Shown piece by piece: positions 34,082 through 41,776 of a stretch of 64,000 nucleotides of DNA (the stretch's first letter is position 1; the number at the start of each line of letters is the position of its first letter). The stretch is from contig NZ_LMJJ01000040.1 of assembly GCF_001429285.1 (NCBI RefSeq), forward strand, positions 292,281-356,280, written 5' to 3'. The translations under genes were made by a program, and so were the position numbers. The DNA is from Ensifer sp. Root278 (GTDB lineage Bacteria > Pseudomonadota > Alphaproteobacteria > Rhizobiales > Rhizobiaceae). A model generated the notes under the pieces. It was not told the DNA's origin, searched no databases, and saw nothing but the letters and a program-made list of their open reading frames with translations.

Positions 34082-34717
34082 TCACGCCGAGGCGCGCTTC
34101 ATCGTCGCCGTCAGAAGCCCTGCGCCGATGAGCATGGAGCCGCCGGCGCGGTTGACGATGCGGAGAATATTAGGCCGCGAGATCGTGCTGCGCGCCGCGG
34201 TCGCAAGGGCCGCGTAGAGGCTGGCATTGACGATCGCGAGCGTCAGGAAAGTGAGCTCGAAAATCGCCATCTGGGTAAAGAGCGGCTGACCAAGGTCGAG
34301 GAACTGCGGCAGGAAGGCGACGAAGAAGACGATGCTCTTCGGATTGAGCGCGGTGACCGCATAGGTGTGAAAGAAGATGCGCAGCGGGCGCTCGGTGGGG
34401 GTGGTTTCGACGTCGGCATCGCCGCCGGCTGCGACCGGCGCGCGCCAGAGTTTGATGCCGAGCCAGATGAGATAGGCCGCCCCTACCCATTTCAGCACGG
34501 TGAAGATCGCCGCTGAGGTCGCCAGCAGCGCACCGAGGCCGAGCATGGACGCGGTCATGGCGGTGAAATCGCCGAGCGCCACACCGGCGACGGTGGCACC
34601 TGCGGTCTTGCGGCCGTGGCCGAGCGCATAGGAGATCACGAGAAGAATGGTGGGGCCGGGGATGGCGAGCAGCACGGCAGAGGCTGCGGCAAAGGCAAAC
34701 CAATGTTCAAAGGACAT
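34082..34717 (-). CDS. LysE/RhtB-family amino-acid exporter
   Basis: 211 aa inner-membrane protein with about six hydrophobic segments. The LysE family start FAAASAVLLAIPGPTILLVISYALGHG, the GVALGDFT motif and FFHTYAVTALNPKSIVFFVAFLPQF are all diagnostic. It probably exports an amino acid or homoserine-lactone-type solute. The ribosome-binding site GGAG lies inside the 3' arm of a nested hairpin that ends in five U residues just before the ATG, so expression may be controlled at the RNA level. A 12-codon open frame lies in the loop. Confidence 0.9.
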   Translation of the reverse strand: MSFEHWFAFAAASAVLLAIPGPTILLVISYALGHGRKTAGATVAGVALGDFTAMTASMLGLGALLATSAAIFTVLKWVGAAYLIWLGIKLWRAPVAAGGDADVETTPTERPLRIFFHTYAVTALNPKSIVFFVAFLPQFLDLGQPLFTQMAIFELTFLTLAIVNASLYAALATAARSTISRPNILRIVNRAGGSMLIGAGLLTATMKRASA

Positions 34718-34723
34718 GAAAAA

Positions 34724-34784
34724 GCTCCGCGTTTAACTAAATCTCGGCAATGAATTGGCCGAGCCAGCCATGGAAACGCGGAGC
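34724..34784 (-). promoter_or_regulatory. Nested hairpin leader occluding the lysE-family ribosome-binding site
   Basis: Outer arms are 11 bp and perfect (34784-34774 with 34734-34724 in minus-strand order); inner arms CTCGGC/GCCGAG are 6 bp. The 3' outer arm contains GGAG, 7 bases before ATG 34717, and is followed by UUUUU. A frame MAGSANSLPRFS runs from 34772 through the inner stem. Confidence 0.5.
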
Positions 34785-34847
34785 CGTCAATCTTTTAAAT
34801 CAGGCGTTGTCGGCGGGCGGCATACGCACCCGCCGGGGTTCGCATGG

Positions 34848-36065
34848 TCAGTGCTTCTGCGCCTGCCACTTCTGGCCGATGACGTCCATCACGTCGCCGA
34901 ACCACTTGACCGAGGTGTCGAACTGCTTGCCGCCCTTGATGCGCGGGAACTCGATCGTGCGCAGCTTGCCGCCCTGGTCCTCGTCGTGACCGGTGACGCC
35001 GGAGACCTTGTTGAGCGCGCTTTCGACGGCGAGGTCGACCATGCTCTGGATCAGGCGCAGGTCGTCGCCGTTGGCAGGGGCCGAGCGGGCGTAGTAACCG
35101 GACTTCTGCACCATCGCGCGCTCGGCGCCGAGCAGTGCTGCAAACTGCTTCGAGAACCAGTTGCCGACATTGATCGTGTCGATCTTCACGTGGCCGAAGG
35201 CATCGCGCTTGATCGTTTCGCCGGCCGCTTCCCGCTCAGTGACGATCGCGTCGAGGCAGGCGCCTTCGCTGACGAACAGCGTCACGAAGCCCGTGCGGTC
35301 CATGATCTTACGCAGGCGATCGGCTTCGCCCTGCAGATCGAACTTCATCTCCGGCAGGTAGAGACCGTCGATGTTCTTCATCTGGCGGTTCATCATGAAG
35401 CCGTCGACGAACTCCTTGTCGTCGATCGTCTGGATATAGGAGCGGGCGGTGGCCGCGGTCAGCCAGCCGCAATGGCGGCCCATGACCTCATGGACGACCA
35501 GCGTGCGTGGTGCGGCGCTCTGCTCGTTGCTGACATTGTCAAAGAAGCGGGCACCGTATTCGGCGGCCGTCCAGGCGCCGAGCGTCTGGCGGATCGGCAC
35601 GACGTCGTTGTCGACGGTCTTCGGCAGGCCAACCACGGTCAGGTTGTAGCCGTTGGCGCCGAGATAGGCGGCAAGGTCGGCCGCGGTCGTATTGGTGTCG
35701 TCGCCACCGATCGTGTGGAGGATCGAGATGCCGTCATTGGCAAGCCGCTCTGCGGCGATGCGCAGCGGGTTCTCGCCATCCTTGACGAGGCCGCGCTTGA
35801 CGCAGTCGGCCGCGTTGGTGAGCTTGACGCGGCTGTTGCCGATCGGCGAGCCGCCATGGCGGTGCAGGAGATGCGCCTTCTCGCGCATGTCGCGGGTGAT
35901 CTCGATGCGGTCGCCTAAGAGCACGCCCTGGTAGCCGGAGCGATAGGCGACCAGCTCATATTCGGGCGCGACGTCGGTGTAGCGCTCGATCAGCCCCCCA
36001 ACGGCAGATGACAGACAGGGCGCGAGCCCGCCGGCCGTCAGCATTGCGACTTTTTTCTTGGCCAT
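34848..36065 (-). CDS. pfp: Pyrophosphate-dependent 6-phosphofructokinase
   Basis: 405 aa enzyme interconverting fructose 6-phosphate and fructose 1,6-bisphosphate with pyrophosphate instead of ATP. PPi use is indicated by GGDDTNTTA (Asp where ATP enzymes have Gly) and GLPKTVDNDV (Lys where ATP enzymes have Gly). The MGRHCGWLT and EGACLDA segments are further family marks. Start 36065 has AGGAGGAAAC directly upstream; the longer frame to 36116 is not supported. Many rhizobia lack an ATP-type phosphofructokinase, so this may be the main enzyme of this step, working chiefly in the gluconeogenic direction. Monocistronic. Confidence 0.93.
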   Translation of the reverse strand: MAKKKVAMLTAGGLAPCLSSAVGGLIERYTDVAPEYELVAYRSGYQGVLLGDRIEITRDMREKAHLLHRHGGSPIGNSRVKLTNAADCVKRGLVKDGENPLRIAAERLANDGISILHTIGGDDTNTTAADLAAYLGANGYNLTVVGLPKTVDNDVVPIRQTLGAWTAAEYGARFFDNVSNEQSAAPRTLVVHEVMGRHCGWLTAATARSYIQTIDDKEFVDGFMMNRQMKNIDGLYLPEMKFDLQGEADRLRKIMDRTGFVTLFVSEGACLDAIVTEREAAGETIKRDAFGHVKIDTINVGNWFSKQFAALLGAERAMVQKSGYYARSAPANGDDLRLIQSMVDLAVESALNKVSGVTGHDEDQGGKLRTIEFPRIKGGKQFDTSVKWFGDVMDVIGQKWQAQKH

Positions 36066-36494
36066 GTTTCCTCCTCGGGACTTTGGCATGCGATGGGTGG
36101 GGCCTCCATAACGCAAATCGGATGGAAATTAAATGACGGGTCTGTGGATGTTGTGTCGAGCTGCTGCCGCAAGGAGCCATTGAGCGCCGGAATTGCGGGC
36201 AGGGCAGGTGCGCGCGGATTGTCGCAGGGTGCGCTGCCCGCGGGCGCGCAGGCTGGCTGTTGCGAACGGTGGAATTGCTGCCTTTTCGGGCCGCGATGAC
36301 ATCTCTTTTTTATTTGATGGCTGTTCCCGCGGGAACAGCTTTCCATCGGCTGACTGTCGCAAGTTCCAATCGATGGATTGACAATAGTGAGGGGCCATCA
36401 CAAATTCGTCATCCTCGTGGTCTGGGCCGTCCACCGCTTGCAATTTGCCACCACATCGGTCCATGCTATAGAGTGGAGAGACAGGGAACCTCGC
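36066..36494. other. Divergent intergenic region with a perfect 20-bp palindrome
   Basis: It separates pfp and djlA (both read outward). GCTGTTCCCG (36320-36329) is perfectly mirrored by 36330-36339. TTGACA at 36378-36383 and CTATAG at 36466-36471 are possible promoter parts but are not correctly spaced to each other. No gene is seen. Confidence 0.45.
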
Positions 36495-37202
36495 ATGTCA
36501 TTTTGGGACAGCCTCCTCAAGATCGTTATCGCCACCGGCAATGCGCTTGCCGGCGTGGTCGAGGCCGTGCGCACCCTGTTCGAGGGCGATCCGGAAACAC
36601 GGCGCAAGGTGGCCTTCTCCGTCGCCATGATCGCGCTTTCGGCCAAGATGGCCAAGGCCGACGGCATCGTGACCGAGGCCGAGGTCGACGCCTTCCGCGA
36701 CATCTTCCAGTTTCCGCCGGATCAGGCGCAGAACGTCGCGCGTCTCTATAACCTGGCGCGCCAGGACGTCGCCGGTTACGAGGCCTATGCGGAGAAGATG
36801 GCGTCGCTGTGTTCGTCCTGCGAAAGGAATTGCCCGATCCTCGAGGATATCGTCGACGGCCTGTTCCACATCGCCAAGTCGGATGGCGCCGTGCATGAGC
36901 GCGAGCTCGCCTTCCTGTTGCGCGTGGCAGACATCTTCGGCATGGACGAGGGACATTTCGAGCGCATCATGGCCCGTCATGTCCATGGTGACGGCCGCGA
37001 CCCCTATCAGGTGCTCGGTGTTTCGCGTAAGGATGACTTCGCCGATATCCGCAGGCGCTACCGGGTACTCGTTTCGGAGAACCATCCGGACATGCTGGTT
37101 GCGCGCGGCGTACCGCACGAATTCCACGCGATCGCCAATGATCGCATGGCGGCACTGAATGCCGCCTACGAGGCGATCGAGAAAGAACGCCGAGCCGCAT
37201 GA
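36495..37202 (+). CDS. djlA: DjlA-like co-chaperone (TerB plus J domain)
   Basis: 235 aa DnaK co-chaperone. A hydrophobic N-terminal stretch (LLKIVIATGNALAGVVEAV) may act as membrane anchor, though it is weaker than in E. coli DjlA. A TerB-type helical domain spans residues ~35-160 (AKMAKADGIVTEAEVDAF and HIAKSDGAVHERELAFL). The C-terminal J domain begins DPYQVLGVSRKDD and contains HPD (ENHPDML), needed to stimulate DnaK ATPase. AGGGAAC precedes ATG 36495. It overlaps the downstream amidase gene by 4 bases (ATGA), so the two are co-translated. Confidence 0.9.
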   Translation: MSFWDSLLKIVIATGNALAGVVEAVRTLFEGDPETRRKVAFSVAMIALSAKMAKADGIVTEAEVDAFRDIFQFPPDQAQNVARLYNLARQDVAGYEAYAEKMASLCSSCERNCPILEDIVDGLFHIAKSDGAVHERELAFLLRVADIFGMDEGHFERIMARHVHGDGRDPYQVLGVSRKDDFADIRRRYRVLVSENHPDMLVARGVPHEFHAIANDRMAALNAAYEAIEKERRAA

Positions 37203-37963
37203 CCTCCAAATACTGCGACTATCCGGGTGCACGCTTCATGCCGTCGCCCAATTTCGGCGACCGCGTCGACCAGCGCGCCCCGGATATGATCGTTCTGCAT
37301 TATACCGGCATGCCGACGGGCGCTTCGGCGCTCGAATGGCTTTGCCGCGAGGAAAGCCAGGTCTCCAGCCATTACTTCGTCCACGAGGATGGGCGCGTCG
37401 ATCAACTCGTGCCGGAGGCGCGCCGCGCCTGGCATGCCGGCAAGAGCTATTGGAAGGGCGAGACCGATATCAATTCCTGTTCGATCGGAATAGAGATCGC
37501 CAACCCGGGTCACCCGGGCGGTCTGCCGGACTTTCCGGAAAAACAGATCGCGGCAGTTGTGGAATTGTGTCGGGACTGCGGCGACCGCTGGTCGATCGCG
37601 CCCGAGAGAGTGCTCGCACACAGCGATATCGCCCCCATTCGCAAGGTCGATCCGGGAGAAAAATTTCCCTGGCACATTCTTCATCGCGAAGGGGTCGGGC
37701 ACTGGGTGGAACCGGCCCCGATCGGCGGCGGACGCTTTTTCCAGCGCGGTGACCAGGGCCAGCCGGTGGAGGCCATCCAGTCGATGCTGTCGCTCTACGG
37801 TTATGGCATTGATGTAACTGGCGAATTCTGTGAAAAGACCGAGGGCTCGGTCGCGGCGTTCCAGCGGCACTTCCGACAACAAAGGGTCGATGGCATCGCC
37901 GACATCTCAACCCTCGATACGCTCCACCGGCTGCTTTCCAGCCTGCCGCAATTCATCGCCTGA
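37199..37963 (+). CDS. N-acetylmuramoyl-L-alanine amidase (AmiD-like) with peptidoglycan-binding domain
   Basis: 254 aa Zn amidase (Amidase_2) splitting MurNAc from the stem peptide. Zn-binding and catalytic residues are visible: H in MIVLHYTGM, Glu in SIGIEIAN, H in VLAHSDIAPIRKVDPG and the D in that segment. The C-terminal ~65 residues (VEAIQSMLSLYGYGIDVTGEF) form a PG_binding_1 domain. No signal peptide is visible, so the enzyme may be cytoplasmic and act on recycled anhydro-muropeptides, as AmpD does. It is translationally coupled to djlA. Confidence 0.9.
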   Translation: MTSKYCDYPGARFMPSPNFGDRVDQRAPDMIVLHYTGMPTGASALEWLCREESQVSSHYFVHEDGRVDQLVPEARRAWHAGKSYWKGETDINSCSIGIEIANPGHPGGLPDFPEKQIAAVVELCRDCGDRWSIAPERVLAHSDIAPIRKVDPGEKFPWHILHREGVGHWVEPAPIGGGRFFQRGDQGQPVEAIQSMLSLYGYGIDVTGEFCEKTEGSVAAFQRHFRQQRVDGIADISTLDTLHRLLSSLPQFIA

Positions 37964-38059
37964 CGCGGAAGATTTTTTCGTCAAAACGGCACTTCTGCAG
38001 ATATTCTTGGCATGTTTTTTTAGCTTTGCCACATGTTTACCATGATGCGGCATTCATTT

Positions 38060-38175
38060 CCGGCCCCATTGGAACTGCAGGGGTATCAGGGCGCAACGCT
38101 CACTTCCTGTGAATGAAACGATCGGGAAGTGAGGTTCGAAGCGGGGTGCGCTTCGGTCCATTCCCCAGGCCGGAG
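38060..38175 (+). promoter_or_regulatory. Junction-like structured leader of the SLT gene
   Basis: Closing stem CCGGCC (38060-38065) / GGCCGG (38168-38173), a possible second stem GGGG (38080-38083) / CCCC (38163-38166), hairpin CTCACTTCC/GGAAGTGAG (38099-38133) and hairpin CGAAGCG/CGCTTCG (38137-38155). The closing stem runs into GGAG (38172-38175), the only Shine-Dalgarno before ATG 38188. Found by eye. Confidence 0.45.
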
Positions 38176-38187
38176 AATTCAAACTAA

Positions 38188-38715
38188 ATGAGAATATCGT
38201 CTGTTGCTGCGGTGGCGGCATGCCTTGGCATGTTCTTCGCCGGGATGGGTACGTCGTATGCGGGGAATGTCGATAAGACCATCAAGACCTCATCCATCCA
38301 GTCCGTCACCCGGACCACAGGCTATCCCAAGCCGGATCTCGTCTCGAACGTCCAGTACACGGGTCTGATCAAGTCCTACGCCAAGCAATACGGCGTTCCG
38401 GTCGATCTGGCGCATGCGATCGTCAAGGTCGAAAGCAATTTCAATCCCAAGGCACGCGGCAGCGCCGGCGAAATCGGCCTGATGCAGATCAAGCCTGCTA
38501 CCGCTCGCATGATGGGCTATTCCGGTTCCTCCAAGGGTCTCTACGATCCGGAAACCAACATCAAGTTCGGCATGAAGTACCTCGCCATGGCGCATGAGCT
38601 GTCCGGCGGTACGACGTGCGGCACGGTTCTCAAGTACAATGCCGGCCACGGCGCCAAGCGCATGAACCCGGTTTCCAAGCGCTACTGCGGCAAGGTGCAG
38701 AACATCATCGACTGA
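38188..38715 (+). CDS. Lytic transglycosylase SLT domain protein
   Basis: 175 aa exported enzyme. A signal peptide (VAAVAACLGMFFAGMGTSYAG) is followed directly by a compact SLT domain. The catalytic Glu lies in VKVESNFNPKARGSAGEIGLMQI; GLYDPETNIKFGMKYL and the closing CGTVLKYNAGHG are conserved. Cysteines in TTCGTV and RYCGKV could form a disulfide. It is preceded by a leader with several paired segments that reach the ribosome-binding site. Small SLT proteins of this type may trim peptidoglycan during insertion of large complexes. Confidence 0.9.
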   Translation: MRISSVAAVAACLGMFFAGMGTSYAGNVDKTIKTSSIQSVTRTTGYPKPDLVSNVQYTGLIKSYAKQYGVPVDLAHAIVKVESNFNPKARGSAGEIGLMQIKPATARMMGYSGSSKGLYDPETNIKFGMKYLAMAHELSGGTTCGTVLKYNAGHGAKRMNPVSKRYCGKVQNIID

Positions 38716-38756
38716 TCGATTGCATGACGAGCGCCGGCGCGTTCTTTCGCTTGGCG

Positions 38757-38858
38757 AAAGCGCCGCGCGTCTTATCAGACGCGCAAAGGTCGCTGTAGCA
38801 CTTTGATTTTCTGCATGTTTTTGTCCGTTAACCGGCTACGATCAATGGAAACATGCAG
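38757..38858 (+). repeat. RIME1-like intergenic repeat, copy d
   Basis: GCGCCGCGCGTCTTATCAG ... CGCTGTAG then CTGCATGTTT ... AAACATGCAG. The very start is altered (GAAAGCG instead of CTACAGCG). It occupies the 300-bp gap between the SLT gene and the FAD oxidoreductase gene. Confidence 0.75.
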
Positions 38859-39015
38859 TCAACGAAGAGCTTCATCCGCCAGCCATATCCGGCGATGGCG
38901 GATGCTCTAGCCGGACAGGTCTCGCGTTCCGGCGCACAGGGAAAAACCCTACAACCATCGTGTCATACAGGCGCCGGCATGCTATCTCCCTTGAGCAAAA
39001 GGGACGAGGACCGGC

Positions 39016-40206
39016 ATGTCGGAAAGCTTTGATTTCATTGTCGTCGGCAAGGGCATGATGGGTGCTGCGGCCGCCCGCCACCTGGCGCTTTCGGGAGCCA
39101 AGGTCGCGCTGATCGGACCTGATGAGCCGACGGACTGGGCCAATCATACCGGCGTCTTTTCGAGCCACTACGACAATGCCCGCATCACCCGCACGATCGA
39201 TGACGATCCAGTGTGGGCGCGGCTCGCCAGACGCTCGATCGAGCGTTACGGCGAAATCGAAGACGAAAGCGGCATCGGCTTCTACCACGAAGTCGGCTGC
39301 CTGATCGCCGGGCCGGCGCCCGGATCTTCCTACGACTATATCGAACAGGTCGAGAAGGCGCGCGACGCGCTTGGCGTCGAGGCGCCGCTCTACGATGGCG
39401 AGGCGCTGTCGCAGCGTTTTCCCTGGTTCCGTTTCCCCGATGGCACCGCTGGCGTTCACGAGAGGCGCGGGGCCGGCTACATCAACCCGCGGGCGCTGGT
39501 CGCGGCGCAGACGGTATGCGCCGAGAAGGCGGGAGCCCGGATCGTGCGCAGCGAGGTTGTGACCGTGGCGGAGGAGCGCGACCGTGTGGTTGTCGCGACC
39601 GTCGACGGAAAGCGTTTCGTGGCAGGCCGGGTGATCGTTGCCGCCGGCGGGTTCTCGATTTCCGCAGCACTCCTGTCGCGGCCGATCGATCTCACCGTTA
39701 AGGCGCGAACCGTATTCTTTGCCGAGGTGGCAAGCAGCGATCTGTCTGGTTTCGAGCGCATGCCGTCGCTGATCGGCGCGGCGCCGGAGCAGGAGAAAAG
39801 CTACTACCTGCTGCCACCGGTCGGCTATGCGGACGGCAAGCATCACATCAAGATCGGCGGCGATCCGACCGACAGGATCCTCGAGGGCGAAGCGGCGGTG
39901 CGGCAATGGTTCCGCGGGCCGGGCAGCGCGACAACGGCGGAGCATCTGCGCGGGCTGCTGGCCGAGGTGATGCCCGGCTTCCAGCCGGTCTCCACCCACT
40001 TTTCGCCCTGCGTCACCTCGTTCACCCGCCACGGGCTGCCCTATATCGGCTTTGCCGAGGGGAGCCGTATCGCCGTCGTCACCGGCGGCAACGGCCAGGC
40101 GGCGAAGAGCTCCGACGAGATCGGTCGGCTCGGCGCGGTCCTCGTGCTCAACGGCCGGATCGACGAGCCCGAATACGATGCGGATTTCTCCGTCGCGTTT
40201 CGCTAG
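39016..40206 (+). CDS. FAD-dependent oxidoreductase, sarcosine-oxidase-like (DAO family)
   Basis: 396 aa flavoprotein. The N-terminal FAD motif reads DFIVVGKGMMGAAAARHLALSGAKVALIG, with the second G of GxGxxG replaced by K; this variant occurs in sarcosine/N-methyl amino-acid oxidase relatives. HYDNARITRTID is a signature of that group. The C-terminal FAD segment is LPYIGFAEGSRIAVVTGGNGQAAKSS. It may demethylate or oxidise an N-methyl amino acid or amine; no neighbour defines the substrate. GGGACGAGGA precedes the ATG. It is followed by rnpB. Confidence 0.85.
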   Translation: MSESFDFIVVGKGMMGAAAARHLALSGAKVALIGPDEPTDWANHTGVFSSHYDNARITRTIDDDPVWARLARRSIERYGEIEDESGIGFYHEVGCLIAGPAPGSSYDYIEQVEKARDALGVEAPLYDGEALSQRFPWFRFPDGTAGVHERRGAGYINPRALVAAQTVCAEKAGARIVRSEVVTVAEERDRVVVATVDGKRFVAGRVIVAAGGFSISAALLSRPIDLTVKARTVFFAEVASSDLSGFERMPSLIGAAPEQEKSYYLLPPVGYADGKHHIKIGGDPTDRILEGEAAVRQWFRGPGSATTAEHLRGLLAEVMPGFQPVSTHFSPCVTSFTRHGLPYIGFAEGSRIAVVTGGNGQAAKSSDEIGRLGAVLVLNGRIDEPEYDADFSVAFR

Positions 40207-40308
40207 ATCGGGTGCGCCAGGACCGCCTTGCTCCGATCTGCCCTGTTGGCAGCTGAAAAACCCTGCCGTTTTTTCTGGCGCGCTGCGGCGGGCTGGTTTA
40301 AGGAGCGC

Positions 40309-40711
40309 GTGCCAGTTGGCCGGGCAGCCGCTCTCCGCAAGTGCCGAAAGGCCGCGGGGGGAGGAAAGTCCGGGCTCCACGGAAATACGGTGCCGGATAA
40401 CGTCCGGCGAGGGCGACCTCAGGGAAAGTGCCACAGAAAGCAAACCGCTCCGCTTGGCGGAGTAAGGGTGAAAGGGTGGGGTAAGAGCCCACCGCGGACA
40501 TGGCGACATGGACGGCACGGCAAACCCCACCGGGAGCAAGACCGAATAGGGATGACGCGGGCGCGCAAGCGTCCAGCCTGTTTCCGGGCCAGTCATCCGG
40601 GTGGGTTGCAAGAGGCTGCGTGCAAGCGCAGTCCCAGATGAATGGCTGCCACGCTCCGTTGCCTTCGGGCTGCGGGGCCATACAGAACCCGGCTTACAGG
40701 CCAACTGGCGA
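40309..40711 (+). ncRNA. rnpB: RNase P RNA, bacterial class A
   Basis: Catalytic RNA of RNase P, which matures tRNA 5' ends. The terminal P1 helix is visible as GCCAGTTGGCC (40311-40321) pairing with GGCCAACTGGC (40699-40709). Conserved blocks include GAGGAAAGTCCGGGCTCC near 40361, CGAGGGCGACCTCAGGGAAAGTGCCACAGAAA-type sequence near 40407 and the universally conserved ACAGAACCCGGCTTA near 40682. Ends are approximate by a few bases. Confidence 0.95.
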
Positions 40712-41043
40712 TTTCTCCTTTGTTTTGTCCGGCACAGAGCCGTCTCGAATTCTCTTTCGAAGCGGACCCGAGGGTCGACGTCTGCCGGGGTAAGGCGTCG
40801 ACGTTGCCGACGCCCGCAACATCAGGTCGGCCGACAGGCAAATCATGCGTTTCGGCTGCTTCGCGCCGGCTTGATCTGGCCCGCATTTTCCATGCGTGTC
40901 CGTTTGGAAATGAACCGGCCCGTCTCGGTGAGCTGTTTTTTCGCCCCGTGCCGGAGGCATAACTGCGCTCTTTCTCACATTCTGATTTTCCAACGATTTG
41001 AAGCCGTTCCGCTGTCGCATTCCCGGACGGTGGGGGTCTCTTC

Positions 41044-41058
41044 GTAACCCTTCGTTAA
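41044..41058 (+). promoter_or_regulatory. CtrA-like site upstream of mraZ
   Basis: GTAA (41044-41047), seven bases, TTAA (41055-41058), followed by ACTTAAC. One mismatch to TTAA-N7-TTAA. Inference only. Confidence 0.3.
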
Positions 41059-41111
41059 ACTTAACAACCTATCAATATTTGATCAGCCCGACGGCTGTTT
41101 ACGAGCTCATT

Positions 41112-41146
41112 CCCATTGACGCCCATATGGTCCCATGATATCCCAT
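41112..41146 (+). promoter_or_regulatory. MraZ operator: four direct repeats with 10-bp period
   Basis: CCCAT occurs at 41112, 41122, 41132 and 41142, exactly 10 bases apart (ATGGG on the other strand). MraZ is known to bind repeated TGGG motifs with 5-base spacers at its own promoter, so this is the expected autoregulatory site of the dcw cluster. Confidence 0.8.
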
Positions 41147-41321
41147 AATGGCACTGCGCAGGGGCTGCTTCGCGGCCCAACATCGCAAGAATCCAGTGCC
41201 TTCCGGCTTCGGAGGGTAGGCGGACATTCCGGTGTCCGGCAGGGGTGTCTTGTGTGTGCGGTTACGTGTTCTCGCGGGTCGATGATTGTGGCCCGTCAGT
41301 CTTGGGCGGCCGTTTCGCGTT

Positions 41322-41762
41322 ATGAACCGCTTCTTGTCACATGCTGCCAATCGGATCGATGCGAAGGGACGGGTTTCCGTTCCCTCGGCGTTTCGTTCCG
41401 TGCTGTCGGATGGGGGCGTCCGGGAGCTATACTGTTTTCAGGATTTCGTCTTCCCGGCGATCAGCGTCGGCGGGCCGGAGCTCCTGGATCGGTTCGAGAA
41501 GCAGATGGCGGCCGAGGATCCGTTTTCCTCGGAGGCCAACGAGATGTCGCTGCTCGTTCATGGGGGTGGCGTCTTCGTGAAGCTCGATCCGGAAGGCCGG
41601 TTGATGGTGACGGATTTCATCCGCGACTTCACCGGAATCTCGACCGACGTGATGTTCGTCGGGCGGGGCGATTATTTTCAGCTCTGGGAGCCGCAGGCCT
41701 TTGTCAAGGCGCAGGCGGTGGCCCGGGAAGGGCGCAAATCACGGGGGTTGCGTCCAGACTAG
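41322..41762 (+). CDS. mraZ: Transcriptional regulator MraZ
   Basis: 146 aa AbrB-fold DNA-binding protein that forms ring-shaped oligomers and represses the dcw promoter. Two MraZ repeats are visible: [23 protein letters not shown] and [20 protein letters not shown]. The start at 41322 gives the usual N-terminus MNRFLSHA; upstream in-frame codons from 41286 do not match the family. No good Shine-Dalgarno is seen. First gene of the dcw cluster; rsmH begins 14 bases after its stop. Confidence 0.95.
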   Translation: MNRFLSHAANRIDAKGRVSVPSAFRSVLSDGGVRELYCFQDFVFPAISVGGPELLDRFEKQMAAEDPFSSEANEMSLLVHGGGVFVKLDPEGRLMVTDFIRDFTGISTDVMFVGRGDYFQLWEPQAFVKAQAVAREGRKSRGLRPD

Positions 41763-41776
41763 AATGGAGAGGCGGA

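Larger units (their letters stand above)
40712..41321 (+). other. rnpB-mraZ intergenic region with dcw promoter
   Basis: About 610 bases without a convincing gene. The left part is the rnpB 3' flank (T-rich TTTCTCCTTTGTTTTG at 40712-40727). The right part holds a CtrA-like site, the palindrome ATCAA/TTGAT at 41071-41083 and the MraZ repeats. A leader of about 175 bases follows before mraZ. Confidence 0.6.

Noticed and set aside
41135-41776. Upstream extension of the rsmH frame
   Set aside because: It crosses mraZ and the promoter region, lacks family resemblance, and a good ribosome-binding site marks ATG 41777.
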